DNA of 64,000 nt from Jeotgalicoccus meleagridis. Lineage in GTDB: Bacteria; Bacillota; Bacilli; Staphylococcales; Salinicoccaceae. This document shows positions 1-8,517 of this stretch, one piece after another. A program made the translations under genes and the position numbers. The notes below the pieces were generated by a model, which was not told the origin of the DNA, ran no database searches, and saw nothing but the letters and a program-made list of their open reading frames with translations. The stretch spans positions 698,532 through 762,531 of the forward strand of contig NZ_CAJEWD010000008.1 in the NCBI RefSeq assembly GCF_903994045.1, written 5' to 3'. Numbering within the stretch: the first letter of the stretch is position 1; every line of letters begins with the position of its first letter.

Positions 1-1069
1 TTTCTAAGGCTGGAATGATCCCTTCAGTTCTAGATAATTCATAGAAAGCTCTTAAGGCTTCTTTGTCGTTAGCGTATGCGTATTTCGCTCGGCCAGTGTC
101 GTGTAAATAGCTGTGCTCTGGTCCAATGCCCGGATAGTCTAAACCTGCTGAAATGGAATGAGTCGCTAATAGTTGACCATCTTCATCCTGTAACATGTGC
201 ATTTTTGCTCCATGAGCGATGCCAACTGTTCCTTTATTTATTGCTGCAGCAGTTTCATTGGTCTCAATACCTTTACCTGCTGCTTCTACACCGATTAAAT
301 CAACTGTTTCATCAGCTATAAAGTCTGCAAACATGCCGATGGCATTACTGCCGCCACCGATACAGGCCACAACTTGATCAGGTAGACGTCCTTCTTTTTC
401 TATGATTTGATTTCTTGCTTCTTTAGAAATAATGCTTTGAAAGTCTTTAACCATCTCAGGAAATGGATGTGGACCTAGAGCAGAACCGATAATGTAATGT
501 GTATCATCCATGTGTTCGACCCAATATCTCATCGCTTCATTGACTGCATCTTTTAAAGTCGCTGTCCCTTGTTCGACCCTGATGACTTCTGCTCCTAAAA
601 GTTCCATTCTAAAGACGTTTAGCTCTTGTCTTTTCGCATCTTTTGCTCCCATAAAGACCTTACATTCTAAACCAAGTAGAGCTGCAATTGTCGCTGTAGC
701 AACGCCGTGTTGGCCTGCACCAGTTTCTGCAATAACCTTAGTTTTGCCCATATATTTTGTCAGTAAGCCCTGTCCTATAGCATTGTTAATTTTGTGAGCG
801 CCTGTATGGTTCAAGTCCTCTCTTTTCAAGTATATTTTTGCCCCACCCAGCTTTTCAGTTAGTCGTCTAGCATAGTAAAGTGGATTTTCTCTACCAACAT
901 AATCTTTTAGTAAATAGTCGAATTCTTTTTGAAACTCTGGATCCGCTTTTGCTTGTCTATAAGCTGTTTCTAATTCTTCTAAAGTTGCGACGAGTGATTC
1001 TGCTACATAGGCACCTCCAAAGATACCAAACTTACCAGCTTCATTAGGACTCTTAATATTATTTATCAT
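1..1069 (-). CDS. trpB: Tryptophan synthase beta subunit, partial (C-terminus beyond window)
   Basis: This PLP enzyme joins indole to serine to make tryptophan in a complex with TrpA. About 356 codons are visible, starting at ATG 1069 behind an AGAGGTG ribosome binding site. The gene runs off the left edge about 40 residues short of the usual 390-400. The PLP lysine lies in HTGAHK (K93) and the phosphate-binding loop is GGGSNA. The start overlaps the end of trpF by 11 bases, so the two are probably translationally coupled. trpA presumably follows outside the window. Transcription should depend on the tandem T-boxes upstream of trpD. Confidence 0.97.
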   Translation of the reverse strand, partial: MINNIKSPNEAGKFGIFGGAYVAESLVATLEELETAYRQAKADPEFQKEFDYLLKDYVGRENPLYYARRLTEKLGGAKIYLKREDLNHTGAHKINNAIGQGLLTKYMGKTKVIAETGAGQHGVATATIAALLGLECKVFMGAKDAKRQELNVFRMELLGAEVIRVEQGTATLKDAVNEAMRYWVEHMDDTHYIIGSALGPHPFPEMVKDFQSIISKEARNQIIEKEGRLPDQVVACIGGGSNAIGMFADFIADETVDLIGVEAAGKGIETNETAAAINKGTVGIAHGAKMHMLQDEDGQLLATHSISAGLDYPGIGPEHSYLHDTGRAKYAYANDKEALRAFYELSRTEGIIPALE

Positions 1070-1676
1070 TTTTTACACCTCTTATTTTTTGTATAAATGC
1101 TCTTACTTTATCAATGTCTTTATAACCATCTGTTTCTACACCACTTGATACGTCGATTAAGGCAGGTCTGAAGTTCTCTAGTACTGTTTCAATGTTGTTT
1201 GGGTTTAAGCCTCCCGCTAACCCAAAGCGCTTTTCGTCGATGTCAGCTAATGGTAGCTCAGACCAGTTGAAAGTCACGCCGCTTCCCCCGTAAAATTTTT
1301 CTCTAGGACTATCAATGAGAATATATTGACCTGGATAAGTGAATTTATCTTTATATGAAATCTTAGAGTTTGAGGGAAATGCTTTAATCGCTCGATCCTT
1401 ATATTTTTCTATAAGTGACTGATCTTCATCCCCATGGAACTGTAGGTAATCAACTCCGGCTGATATGACTGCCTCACAATCTTTGATGGTTGGGTTCACT
1501 AAAACGCCAACAGTTTTTATATTTTTTCCTTTTAAAGCTTCAGTAATGTTAGCAGCTTGATCTAGGTCAATTTTACGTTTGGAGGGTGCAAAAACCATAC
1601 CAATGAAATCAGGTTTTTCTTTAGCTATAAGTAAGGCTTCTTCTTTAGTTTGAATACCACAAATTTTAACTTTCAA
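1059..1676 (-). CDS. trpF: Phosphoribosylanthranilate isomerase
   Basis: The product catalyses the Amadori rearrangement of phosphoribosylanthranilate to CdRP in tryptophan synthesis. At 205 residues it is a normal-length TIM barrel. KICGIQ near the N-terminus carries the catalytic cysteine (C6), IDSP carries the catalytic aspartate (D122), and the phosphate-binding loops LAGGLNP and DVSSGVE are present. The start is TTG at 1676, with AAGGTG six bases upstream. It overlaps the end of trpC by 11 bases, so it is the third gene of a tightly packed trpDCFB operon. Confidence 0.96.
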   Translation of the reverse strand: MKVKICGIQTKEEALLIAKEKPDFIGMVFAPSKRKIDLDQAANITEALKGKNIKTVGVLVNPTIKDCEAVISAGVDYLQFHGDEDQSLIEKYKDRAIKAFPSNSKISYKDKFTYPGQYILIDSPREKFYGGSGVTFNWSELPLADIDEKRFGLAGGLNPNNIETVLENFRPALIDVSSGVETDGYKDIDKVRAFIQKIRGVKNDK

Positions 1677-2442
1677 CAGTTACACCTTCTTTTAACTCTT
1701 TGATTTTCTCTTTAATATTTGATGCTTTCATCAAAGATTCTCCAACCAACATGGCTGATGCGCCCTTATCTACCATTCTTCTAGCATCATTGCTGTCATG
1801 AATGCCACTTTCTGCAATGAAATGAATGCCATCTTTTTTGTATTTATCGATTAAATTTTCGGTGTTTGAAATATCGACAGTAAATGTTTTTAAATCTCTA
1901 TTATTTATACCGATAATCTCTGGTGAAATTTTTAAAGCACGTTCTATTTCCTTGTCATTGTGAACTTCAACGATGACGTTTAAATCAAGAGACTTAGCAT
2001 AATCGTAAAGCGTTGATAACTCTTCATCATTTAAAATGGTCACAATCAACAGGATGATATCTGCTCCAAAGTTATAGGCTCGTGCAATTTGCCTTTTATC
2101 TATGATGAAATCCTTATTTAGTACAGGGACATCAAATGACTTACTGATAGCTTTCATGTCCTCAATATCCCCTTTAAAATATTCACTTTCTGTCAGCACA
2201 CTAATTGCATCAGCACCGCCATCTACATATTTTTGAGCTTGTTCAAGAGGATTCATCTCTGTATTAATATCACCTTTAGAAGGTGATGCCCTTTTTACTT
2301 CAGCAATGAGAGAAATACCAGGAGCTTCATTTAAATGCTTTAGGAAATTCCTAGGCTTTTCTCGAGCGACGACTTCAACATTTTCTGGGTAATCTTTTAA
2401 TTCTTTTTGTTTTACTTGAACTAAAGTATCTAAAATAGTCAT
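1666..2442 (-). CDS. trpC: Indole-3-glycerol phosphate synthase
   Basis: This enzyme closes the indole ring from CdRP with loss of CO2 and water. The 258-residue chain has the expected barrel motifs: AEVKRASPSKG with the catalytic lysine K50, LTESEYFKGD, NKDFIID, GINNRDL and IAESGI. Its ATG overlaps the trpD stop in an ATGA junction. It is a stand-alone trpC, not fused to trpF as in enterobacteria. Confidence 0.97.
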   Translation of the reverse strand: MTILDTLVQVKQKELKDYPENVEVVAREKPRNFLKHLNEAPGISLIAEVKRASPSKGDINTEMNPLEQAQKYVDGGADAISVLTESEYFKGDIEDMKAISKSFDVPVLNKDFIIDKRQIARAYNFGADIILLIVTILNDEELSTLYDYAKSLDLNVIVEVHNDKEIERALKISPEIIGINNRDLKTFTVDISNTENLIDKYKKDGIHFIAESGIHDSNDARRMVDKGASAMLVGESLMKASNIKEKIKELKEGVTVES

Positions 2443-3482
2443 CCTACATACTCCTTATGATTATTGATCACTTCTTGGAATTTTTTATATGCTAAGCCAC
2501 TTTCAAGTGCTTCTTTTGCAAACTTTATACCGTCATTTAAGCTAGTCACTTTTTCAGCAACAAGTAATGATAGGCCAACATTCAACATGACAGTCTCTTT
2601 TTGAGCAAGTGTCGCTTGATCCTGTAAAACTTTAATTAATATATCTTTGTTTTCTTGACTGTCTCCACCTTCTAAGTCCTCTTTCTGACACAGGCTTAGA
2701 CCGTAATCTGTAGGTTTTAAAATAATATCTTTTAATTCACCATCTTGTAAAAGAACCAGATGATTATCACCTAAGAGAGAGGCTTCATCCATAAAACCAG
2801 CACCATTTATGACAATCGCTTTTTTACGGCCTAATCTTTTAAGTACACCAGCTAAAGTGTTTAACTTTTCTCTGTCATAGACACCAAGAAATTGATAGTC
2901 TAATTTGACTGGGTTGATACAGGGACCAATAAAATTAAATACTGTGGGGTGAGGAATGCTAGCCCTAACTCTCATAATTTGCCCCATTTTAGGATGAACA
3001 TGTTGAGCACTTAAGAAGGAAATATTAGATTGATTTAATTCCTCAGCAACTTTGTCACGATCAAAATTTAAATCAATACCTAAGCTAGTGAGTACATCAG
3101 AGCTCCCGGTTTTACTAGTCACACTCTTATTACCGTGCTTAGCCACTGTCAGTCCTAAGCTCGCAAGCACAAAAGCAGAAGTTGTTGAGATATTAAAACT
3201 TTTTGAACGATCTCCTCCTGTCCCACAATTATCTATAGCAGATCCTGTGAAATTCGGAACATCTTTTGCGTTATCTATAAGTACTTTTGCGATAGCAGTA
3301 ATTTCATCTTCTGTTTCTCCTTTAGTGCTCAAAGCCACTATAAATTCTCTTAAATCTTGATCACTCACTTGTCCGTCTAAGACATCAGTAAAGATTTCAT
3401 ACATCGTGTCATAAGATATATCTTCATTCTTATTAAGCTGGTCAATTCCTTTGTTAATCATTGATAAAACTTCTTTTGTCAT
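2439..3482 (-). CDS. trpD: Anthranilate phosphoribosyltransferase
   Basis: The enzyme transfers phosphoribosyl from PRPP to anthranilate. The PRPP-binding motif CGTGGD lies at about residues 86-91, followed by KHGNKSVTSKTGS, which binds anthranilate and PRPP. The length of 347 residues is usual for the family. A strong AAGGAGGAG site precedes ATG 3482. It is the first gene of the operon seen here. The expected trpE and trpG are absent upstream, where two T-box leaders are followed directly by the gluD terminator, so anthranilate synthase must be encoded elsewhere or be missing. Confidence 0.97.
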   Translation of the reverse strand: MTKEVLSMINKGIDQLNKNEDISYDTMYEIFTDVLDGQVSDQDLREFIVALSTKGETEDEITAIAKVLIDNAKDVPNFTGSAIDNCGTGGDRSKSFNISTTSAFVLASLGLTVAKHGNKSVTSKTGSSDVLTSLGIDLNFDRDKVAEELNQSNISFLSAQHVHPKMGQIMRVRASIPHPTVFNFIGPCINPVKLDYQFLGVYDREKLNTLAGVLKRLGRKKAIVINGAGFMDEASLLGDNHLVLLQDGELKDIILKPTDYGLSLCQKEDLEGGDSQENKDILIKVLQDQATLAQKETVMLNVGLSLLVAEKVTSLNDGIKFAKEALESGLAYKKFQEVINNHKEYVG

Positions 3483-3502
3483 CTTGTTCTCCTCCTTGGA
3501 AT

Positions 3503-3712
3503 AAAAAAATCCTCCATGACAAATGTCATGGAGGACGATATTTACCGTGGTACCACCTCAATTAAAGCAATGCTTCACTCAAATGGATAACGGCATGACC
3601 CGAACTACTTAGCTTGGACCCCAATTCGAAAAATAGCTTCTATGCTGACTTCCACCTCTACCAGCTCTCTGTGATTTCCACTATCTTCTACTCATATCCT
3701 GTAGTTAACTAT
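3503..3712 (-). promoter_or_regulatory. Proximal T-box riboswitch of the trp operon
   Basis: Read on the minus strand, the leader has the Stem I AGTAGA and AGAGAG motifs, the T-box core AGGTGGTACCACGG (3545-3558) and a terminator hairpin CCTCCATGAC/GTCATGGAGG (3511-3534) followed by seven T's. Uncharged tRNA would favour the antiterminator and allow trpD transcription. The specifier region reads GAATTGGGG (about 3619-3627). TGG (Trp) is the likely codon, but it sits one base further from GAA than in the distal T-box. Confidence 0.9.
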
Positions 3713-3724
3713 ATATTTTTGAAA

Positions 3725-3960
3725 TAAAAAAACTCTCCAACCTTAATATTAAATATTAAGGACGGAGAGCCGCGGTGCCACCTATATTGACTAGTTCATA
3801 ATCTACTAATCCACTCATTATCAGTTTTATTAAGTTATTTCGAAGTCCATTCACAGATACGATTATTATCGGTTCACAGCACCACCGACTCTCTTTGAAT
3901 AATCTGTATAAGCTACTTATCTTCTTTGAATTAATTTCTATACTAACAAGCTTGAAAATA
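3725..3960 (-). promoter_or_regulatory. Distal T-box riboswitch of the trp operon, specifier TGG (Trp)
   Basis: This is a complete second T-box directly upstream of the first. The minus strand shows Stem I with AAGTAG and AGAGAG, the specifier GAATGGA (TGG at 3847-3849), the T-box core AGGTGGCACCGCGG (3770-3783) and a long terminator hairpin (3733-3768) with seven T's. The TGG specifier identifies the ligand as tRNA-Trp. Two T-boxes in series should give a steeper response, since both terminators must be passed. A poor promoter candidate (TTGTAG, 15 bases, TATAAA) lies just upstream. Confidence 0.93.
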
Positions 3961-4001
3961 AAAAACAAGTATTAAATTTATATTTTCTGAATATTAACTA
4001 C

Positions 4002-4047
4002 AAAAAAAGCAGCACATTCCCATAAAAACAAGGAATGTGCTGCTTGA
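4002..4047 (-). terminator. Terminator of gluD
   Basis: On the minus strand a stem of about 12 bp (AGCAGCACATTCC paired with GGAATGTGCTGCT) is followed by TTTTTTTG. It separates gluD from the trp leader. The other arm is also flanked by a T-run, so it may work in both directions. Confidence 0.9.
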
Positions 4048-4052
4048 ATTTT

Positions 4053-5297
4053 TTAAGCCCAACCACGGTAGCGAGATGCTTCTGCTGTACGTTTTAGGCC
4101 GATAATAAATGCTGCAAGTCTCATGTCAATTTGACGATTTTCATGTAAATCATAAATTTCTTCGAATGCAGCGATTAATTTTTCTTCCATTTTTTCATTA
4201 ACTTCTTCTTCCGACCAGTAATAACCTTGGTTGTTTTGTACCCACTCAAAGTAAGATACAGTTACACCACCGGCAGAGGCAAGTACGTCAGGAACGATAA
4301 GAACGCCTCTTTCAGTTAAAATACGAGTCGCTTCAGTTGTCGTTGGTCCATTTGCTGCTTCACAAAGAATAGATGCTTTAATATTCGGTGCATTCGCTTC
4401 TGTAATTTGATTTTCAATAGCTGCTGGAATAATTACATCACAATCCAACTCAAATAATTCAGAGTTTGATAGGACGTCATCAAATAAGTTAGTCACCATA
4501 CCAAAGCTATCACGACGTTCTAAAAGATAGTCGATATCTAAACCTTCTGGATCATGTAAAGCACCATTCGCATCTGAGATTCCAACAATTTTCGCACCTC
4601 TGTCATACAAGAATTTAGACAGGAAGCTACCTGCATTACCAAATCCTTGAATAACGATACGGATGTCTTCCATCTTCATATCACGTTTTTTCAGTGCTTG
4701 TTCTAAACAGACAACAACACCAAGTGCTGTCGCTCTGTCACGACCTTCAGAACCACCGAGTACCAATGGTTTACCAGTAATAAAACCAGGTGAGTTGAAC
4801 TGGTCAATTGCACTGTATTCATCCATCATCCAAGCCATAATTTGAGAGTTTGTAAAGACGTCTGGTGCTGGAATATCTTTTGTTGGTCCAACGATTTGTG
4901 AAATCGCACGTACATAGCCTCGAGATAATCTCTCAACTTCATCCATGCTCATCTCACGTGGATCACAGATAATTCCACCTTTACCTCCACCATAAGGAAG
5001 GTTAACAATACCTGCTTTTAAAGTCATCCACATTGACAGGGCAACCACTTCATCTTCCGATACACTCGGGTGGAAACGAACGCCACCTTTAGTCGGTCCA
5101 ACTGCGTCATTGTGCTGTGCGCGAAAACCAGTAAACACCTTAACTGAACCATCATCCATCTTAACTGGAATACGTACTTTTAAAGTACGCATAGGTTCTT
5201 TAATCAACTGGTACATATCATCATTGTAACCAAGTTTATCTAATGCTTCTTTAATAATACTCTGTGTAGATTCAACTAAACTAATTTCTTCTGACAT
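4053..5297 (-). CDS. gluD: NAD-type glutamate dehydrogenase
   Basis: The cytoplasmic enzyme converts glutamate to 2-oxoglutarate and ammonia and links proline, ornithine and arginine breakdown to the TCA cycle. The 414-residue chain has the ELFV N-terminal domain with the catalytic-lysine motif GGGKGGI, the APDVFTN segment, and a Rossmann domain with GFGNAG near residue 220. Length and motifs match RocG/GudB/GluD. It lies 60 bases downstream of rocD on the same strand, so both enzymes of ornithine catabolism are probably co-transcribed, as in S. aureus. AGAGGCGG precedes the ATG. Confidence 0.96.
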   Translation of the reverse strand: MSEEISLVESTQSIIKEALDKLGYNDDMYQLIKEPMRTLKVRIPVKMDDGSVKVFTGFRAQHNDAVGPTKGGVRFHPSVSEDEVVALSMWMTLKAGIVNLPYGGGKGGIICDPREMSMDEVERLSRGYVRAISQIVGPTKDIPAPDVFTNSQIMAWMMDEYSAIDQFNSPGFITGKPLVLGGSEGRDRATALGVVVCLEQALKKRDMKMEDIRIVIQGFGNAGSFLSKFLYDRGAKIVGISDANGALHDPEGLDIDYLLERRDSFGMVTNLFDDVLSNSELFELDCDVIIPAAIENQITEANAPNIKASILCEAANGPTTTEATRILTERGVLIVPDVLASAGGVTVSYFEWVQNNQGYYWSEEEVNEKMEEKLIAAFEEIYDLHENRQIDMRLAAFIIGLKRTAEASRYRGWA

Positions 5298-5357
5298 TTT
5301 ATCCGCCTCTTTTTGTAACTGTTTTCATTCATCTGTATTGTATCATAAAGAAAATGT

Positions 5358-6557
5358 TTAGAAAGTACCTTTATCAAAAACTTTTTTCACTTTTTCCACT
5401 GCCCAGTCTAATTCCTCTTTAGTGACTACTAAAGGTGGCGCAAATCTAACGACTGTACCGTGCGTTTCTTTACATAATACACCTTCGTCTTTCAACTCTT
5501 CACAAAAATGACGAGCTGATTTATTCAATTCTAAACCGATAAAGAGTCCTCTTCCTCTAATATCTACGATGGAATCATGTTTGATTTCTTTTAATTGAGC
5601 GAGTAAATACTCCCCTAACTCAATAGAGCGTTCAGCAAGGTTTTCATCCACAATTACATCTAGTGCTGCTTGAGAAACTTTTGCTGCTAGTGGATTTCCT
5701 CCAAATGTCGAACCATGAGAGCCTTCATCGAGCACACCCATCACTTCGTCATCACCTAAGACAACAGATACTGGGAAGACACCACCACCTAAGGCTTTAC
5801 CAAGAATATACATATCAGGCACTACATTATCCCAATCGGTTGCAAACATTTTACCTGCACGACCAAGTCCTGCTTGGATTTCATCTGAAATAAATAAGAC
5901 ATTGTGCTTGTCACAGATTTCTCTAACCTGTTTTAAATATCCAACAGGTGGAATATTGACACCAGCTTCACCTTGAATTGGTTCTAAAATTACTGCTGCT
6001 GTATTTTCTGTAATAGCATCCTCTAAAGCTTTTGGATCGCCATAGTCCACAATTTTAAAGCCGTCCCCAAGTGGACCAAACCCTCGTTTATATGCCACTT
6101 CTGAAGACATAGAAAGAGGAATCATAGTACGTCCATGGAAATTATTCTTCATAGCAATCACTTCGGCTTTATTATCGACTACACCTTTAATATCATACGC
6201 CCAACGTCTAGCCACTTTAATAGCGGATTCAACAGCCTCAGCACCAGTGTTCATTGGTAAAACTCTGTTTTTCCCAGAGATTTGACTTAGCTTTTCATAC
6301 CATTCTCCTAAACAATCCACGTGAAAAGATCTAGATGTTAAAGTCACTTTGTCTGCTTGATCTTTTAAGGCTTGAATAATTTTAGGGTGACGATGTCCTT
6401 GATTGACTGCGGAGTAGGCACTTAACATATCTAAATATTTATTTCCTTCTGGATCTTTTACCCAAACACCTTCCGCTTCAGAAATAACAATCGGTAGTGG
6501 CTTGTAAATTTCTGTATCGTGTTTTTCAGTTTGTGTGATGATATCTTCTGTTCTCAT
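5358..6557 (-). CDS. rocD: Ornithine aminotransferase
   Basis: This class III PLP aminotransferase converts ornithine and 2-oxoglutarate to glutamate semialdehyde and glutamate. At 399 residues it has DEIQAGLGR (cofactor ring contact), the PLP lysine in ILGKALGGG, and [10 protein letters not shown]. Start ATG 6557 follows AAGGGGG. It is first in a rocD-gluD pair. The leader contains a 20-bp near-perfect palindrome (6687-6706) that could be an operator. In the family, acetylornithine aminotransferase (ArgD) is the main alternative, but the neighbour gluD favours the catabolic enzyme. Confidence 0.95.
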   Translation of the reverse strand: MRTEDIITQTEKHDTEIYKPLPIVISEAEGVWVKDPEGNKYLDMLSAYSAVNQGHRHPKIIQALKDQADKVTLTSRSFHVDCLGEWYEKLSQISGKNRVLPMNTGAEAVESAIKVARRWAYDIKGVVDNKAEVIAMKNNFHGRTMIPLSMSSEVAYKRGFGPLGDGFKIVDYGDPKALEDAITENTAAVILEPIQGEAGVNIPPVGYLKQVREICDKHNVLFISDEIQAGLGRAGKMFATDWDNVVPDMYILGKALGGGVFPVSVVLGDDEVMGVLDEGSHGSTFGGNPLAAKVSQAALDVIVDENLAERSIELGEYLLAQLKEIKHDSIVDIRGRGLFIGLELNKSARHFCEELKDEGVLCKETHGTVVRFAPPLVVTKEELDWAVEKVKKVFDKGTF

Positions 6558-6686
6558 TTTTAAATCCCCCTTATGTTTAAAACTTATAATTAATATACAT
6601 CATATGTACTTTATCCTAATAATGACTATATTTTTAACTTTAAGCAAGCTTTTTGTAAGTCTTTATTTTATAGGTCTCAGGCTTTA

Positions 6687-6706
6687 TGGAAACGTATACA
6701 TTTCCA
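6687..6706. promoter_or_regulatory. 20-bp palindrome upstream of rocD, possible operator or cre-like site
   Basis: TGGAAACGTATACATTTCCA is a palindrome with only one mismatched pair (TGGAAA/TTTCCA arms, GTATAC core). It sits 130 bases upstream of the rocD start. The left half resembles a catabolite-response element, but two positions differ from the cre consensus. No protein can be assigned from sequence alone. Confidence 0.45.
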
Positions 6707-6776
6707 CGAAATATTATGCTTAAGCTTTCAAGAGCCTATCATATTGAATTAGTATACTCTGCATAAATATTAATAA

Positions 6777-6808
6777 AAAAAGAACCTGCCAATGCAGATT
6801 CTTTTTCC
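6777..6808 (-). terminator. Terminator of the S1-domain protein gene
   Basis: The minus strand reads GAATCTGC, a four-base loop, GCAGGTTC and then TTTTTTT. It lies immediately downstream of the stop at 6814. Confidence 0.88.
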
Positions 6809-6813
6809 TGGTA

Positions 6814-7191
6814 TTATTCGTTCATTCGCGCGATTGCATCATCAATCCATGCTGGCATTCTCTCTTCTATGGATTGAAAGCCGTATTTTTCGGTCTCTCT
6901 GATTTTCTCTAATACTGAACGCTTATCTCTTTTCTTCTCTTCATTTTTGAAGTATTCATTTTCTTTCAATGATAAACTCAACTTGCCATCCTCATCAATG
7001 CTTACAATCTTAGCCTTTACAATTTGGCCTTTTGATAAATATTGATTCACATCATGAACATAATCATTCATCACTTCAGAGATATGGATCAGACCATCGC
7101 GATTATCAGGAGTTTTGACAAAAGCACCGTACGACTGAATACCAGTAACTTTGACTTTAACGAACTGGCCAACTCGGTATTTTTTTGCCAT
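6814..7191 (-). CDS. yugI: S1-domain RNA-binding general stress protein (YugI/GSP13/CvfD family)
   Basis: This small cytoplasmic protein (125 residues) consists of one S1 OB-fold at about residues 5-78, with VKVTGIQSYGAFV and the ending GKLSLSLK typical of S1 repeats. A charged tail follows. Homologues include B. subtilis general stress protein 13 (YugI) and streptococcal CvfD, which bind ribosomes or RNA and affect expression after transcription. It has its own terminator, and upstream lies another small gene with its own terminator, so it is probably monocistronic. The RNA targets cannot be told from sequence. Confidence 0.85.
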   Translation of the reverse strand: MAKKYRVGQFVKVKVTGIQSYGAFVKTPDNRDGLIHISEVMNDYVHDVNQYLSKGQIVKAKIVSIDEDGKLSLSLKENEYFKNEEKKRDKRSVLEKIRETEKYGFQSIEERMPAWIDDAIARMNE

Positions 7192-7273
7192 TTAATCCCT
7201 ACTTTATATTCATTAATCCATTACATTCTATCATAGTTATATAAAAGGGCAAAAAATTTATATCAAGTGAAAA

Positions 7274-7303
7274 AACACACTAAAGTGTATCACTTAGTGT
7301 GTT
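7274..7303 (-). terminator. Bidirectional terminator downstream of the small membrane protein gene
   Basis: AACACACTAA pairs with TTAGTGTGTT, flanked by T-runs in both directions. On the minus strand it would end the transcript of the gene at 7387-7590. Confidence 0.75.
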
Positions 7304-7361
7304 TTTAAGAGTATTCTATTATGTATTTCATAATTTCATGTCGGTATCAAGATGTCGTTAA

Positions 7362-7396
7362 CCGGAAAATAATATTTTAATTAATATTATTTCCGG
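7362..7396. repeat. Long AT-rich inverted repeat over a stop codon
   Basis: CCGGAAAATAATATT and its complement AATATTATTTCCGG (one extra A in one arm) flank a five-base loop. The arm covers the last codons and stop of the gene at 7387. No T-run follows on the minus strand, so it is not a standard terminator. It may stabilise the 3' end of the mRNA. Confidence 0.6.
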
Positions 7397-7590
7397 TGAT
7401 GATTATCTTCTTCTTGTTCTAATCTTTCAAGAACTTTTTCTTCAAATTCTTTCATCTTTTCTTCTTCATTGCGCGAATATTTTTTGACGATTCTGTAGAC
7501 GATATACGCCAAGAGCACAAAGATAAGAAGCATTATTATAGCAGGAATATATTCCGTTTTATCTTCGGGGAAATATAAAAATGGCATCAT
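7387..7590 (-). CDS. Small single-pass membrane protein, function unknown
   Basis: I do not recognise this protein. It has a short N-terminal segment, one membrane span (IPAIIMLLIFVLLAYIVY), a basic stretch after it, and a highly charged helix rich in E and K (EEEKMKEFEEKVLERLEQEE) ending in HHRK. By the positive-inside rule the charged tail faces the cytoplasm. The start is uncertain. GTG at 7611 has no clear ribosome binding site. ATG 7590 (67 residues) has AAGGTGAG about 10 bases upstream and is used here. A long inverted repeat overlaps its stop codon. Confidence 0.6.
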   Translation of the reverse strand: MMPFLYFPEDKTEYIPAIIMLLIFVLLAYIVYRIVKKYSRNEEEKMKEFEEKVLERLEQEEDNHHRK

Positions 7591-7679
7591 CTCTAAATCA
7601 CTCACCTTCACAATGCTTAGTATATCAGAGTGATTTACTCTATAATTATAATAATAATGACTAATTTGTGATAGTTTTT

Positions 7680-7716
7680 TTAAAAAAAGACATACTTACT
7701 AAAGTAAGCATGTCTT
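7680..7716 (-). terminator. Terminator of ppiB
   Basis: The minus strand carries AAAGACATGCTTACT paired with AGTAAGTATGTCTTT and a T-run. It lies six bases after the ppiB stop. Confidence 0.88.
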
Positions 7717-7721
7717 TCTAT

Positions 7722-8312
7722 TTATTCTGTGACTTCGATTGATTCAATAACAACGTCTTCAACTGGTTTGTCTTGTCTACCAGTTTCAACTTCAGCTATT
7801 TTTTCTATAACATCCATACCTTCAATCACATGACCAAATACTGTATGTCTATGGTCTAACCATGGCGTTCCACCATTTAGGCGGTAGCTTTCAATAATCT
7901 CAGCTGGGTAACCTGCACCCTCTAATTGAGATAACATATCTGCTGGTACATCTTTAAGTTGGACGATAAAGAACTGTGAACCGTTTGTGCTAGGTCCTGC
8001 ATTAGCCATAGATAATGCGCCGTATAAGTTGAAGGCTTCCATTGAGAATTCATCTTCAAATGGTTGACCCCAAATACTTTCACCGCCCATACCAGTACCT
8101 GTAGGGTCTCCACCTTGGATCATGAAATCTTTAATTACTCTATGGAAAATAAGTCCGTCATAGTATCCATTTTTAGCATGTGTCACGAAGTTTTCTACTG
8201 CTTTAGGTGCAACATCTTTAAACAGCTTAACTGTAACATCACCCATATTTGTTTTAAGTACTGCTTTTAATTCTCCATCTAATAAGTCTGTTGTTAATTG
8301 TCTATATGCCAT
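7722..8312 (-). CDS. ppiB: Cyclophilin-type peptidyl-prolyl cis-trans isomerase
   Basis: The enzyme speeds cis-trans isomerisation of proline peptide bonds during folding. The 196-residue chain has the catalytic motif [19 protein letters not shown] and the substrate-binding NGSQFFI, with no signal peptide, so it is cytoplasmic. It is divergent from the mnh operon, an arrangement also found in S. aureus. A promoter TTTGAA (8440-8445), 16 bases, TATAAT (8418-8423) on the minus strand would give a leader of about 100 bases. Confidence 0.95.
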   Translation of the reverse strand: MAYRQLTTDLLDGELKAVLKTNMGDVTVKLFKDVAPKAVENFVTHAKNGYYDGLIFHRVIKDFMIQGGDPTGTGMGGESIWGQPFEDEFSMEAFNLYGALSMANAGPSTNGSQFFIVQLKDVPADMLSQLEGAGYPAEIIESYRLNGGTPWLDHRHTVFGHVIEGMDVIEKIAEVETGRQDKPVEDVVIESIEVTE

Positions 8313-8417
8313 AATGCGGCCTCCTGAAAAGTTTTAATAATTTCATTTTAATAAACAAAATATTGAAATCAAAATTAAAATATATCTTATTAATGACTTC
8401 TATTTTCTATAGTATAC

Positions 8418-8445
8418 ATTATATTAAAGTTCTTTTAATTTCAAA
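8418..8445 (-). promoter_or_regulatory. Predicted ppiB promoter
   Basis: The minus strand shows TTTGAA, a 16-base spacer and a perfect TATAAT. No other better match lies closer to the gene. Confidence 0.5.
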
Positions 8446-8517
8446 CCCTAAGCGTTTATTTACAAAGAATAGTATTGTATAATTGTTAAATATAATATTG
8501 TAAGAGGAGGACACATT

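Noticed and set aside
510-797. Plus-strand 95-codon frame opposite trpB
   Set aside because: It is antisense to a well-conserved gene, has no ribosome binding site and no recognisable family.
3756-3968. A 70-codon minus-strand frame over the distal T-box
   Set aside because: It follows the structured leader RNA, has no coding features and no ribosome binding site.
6687-6706. Assignment of the rocD palindrome as a definite CcpA (cre) site
   Set aside because: Two conserved positions differ from the consensus and the symmetry extends beyond a cre site, so it is reported only as a possible operator.
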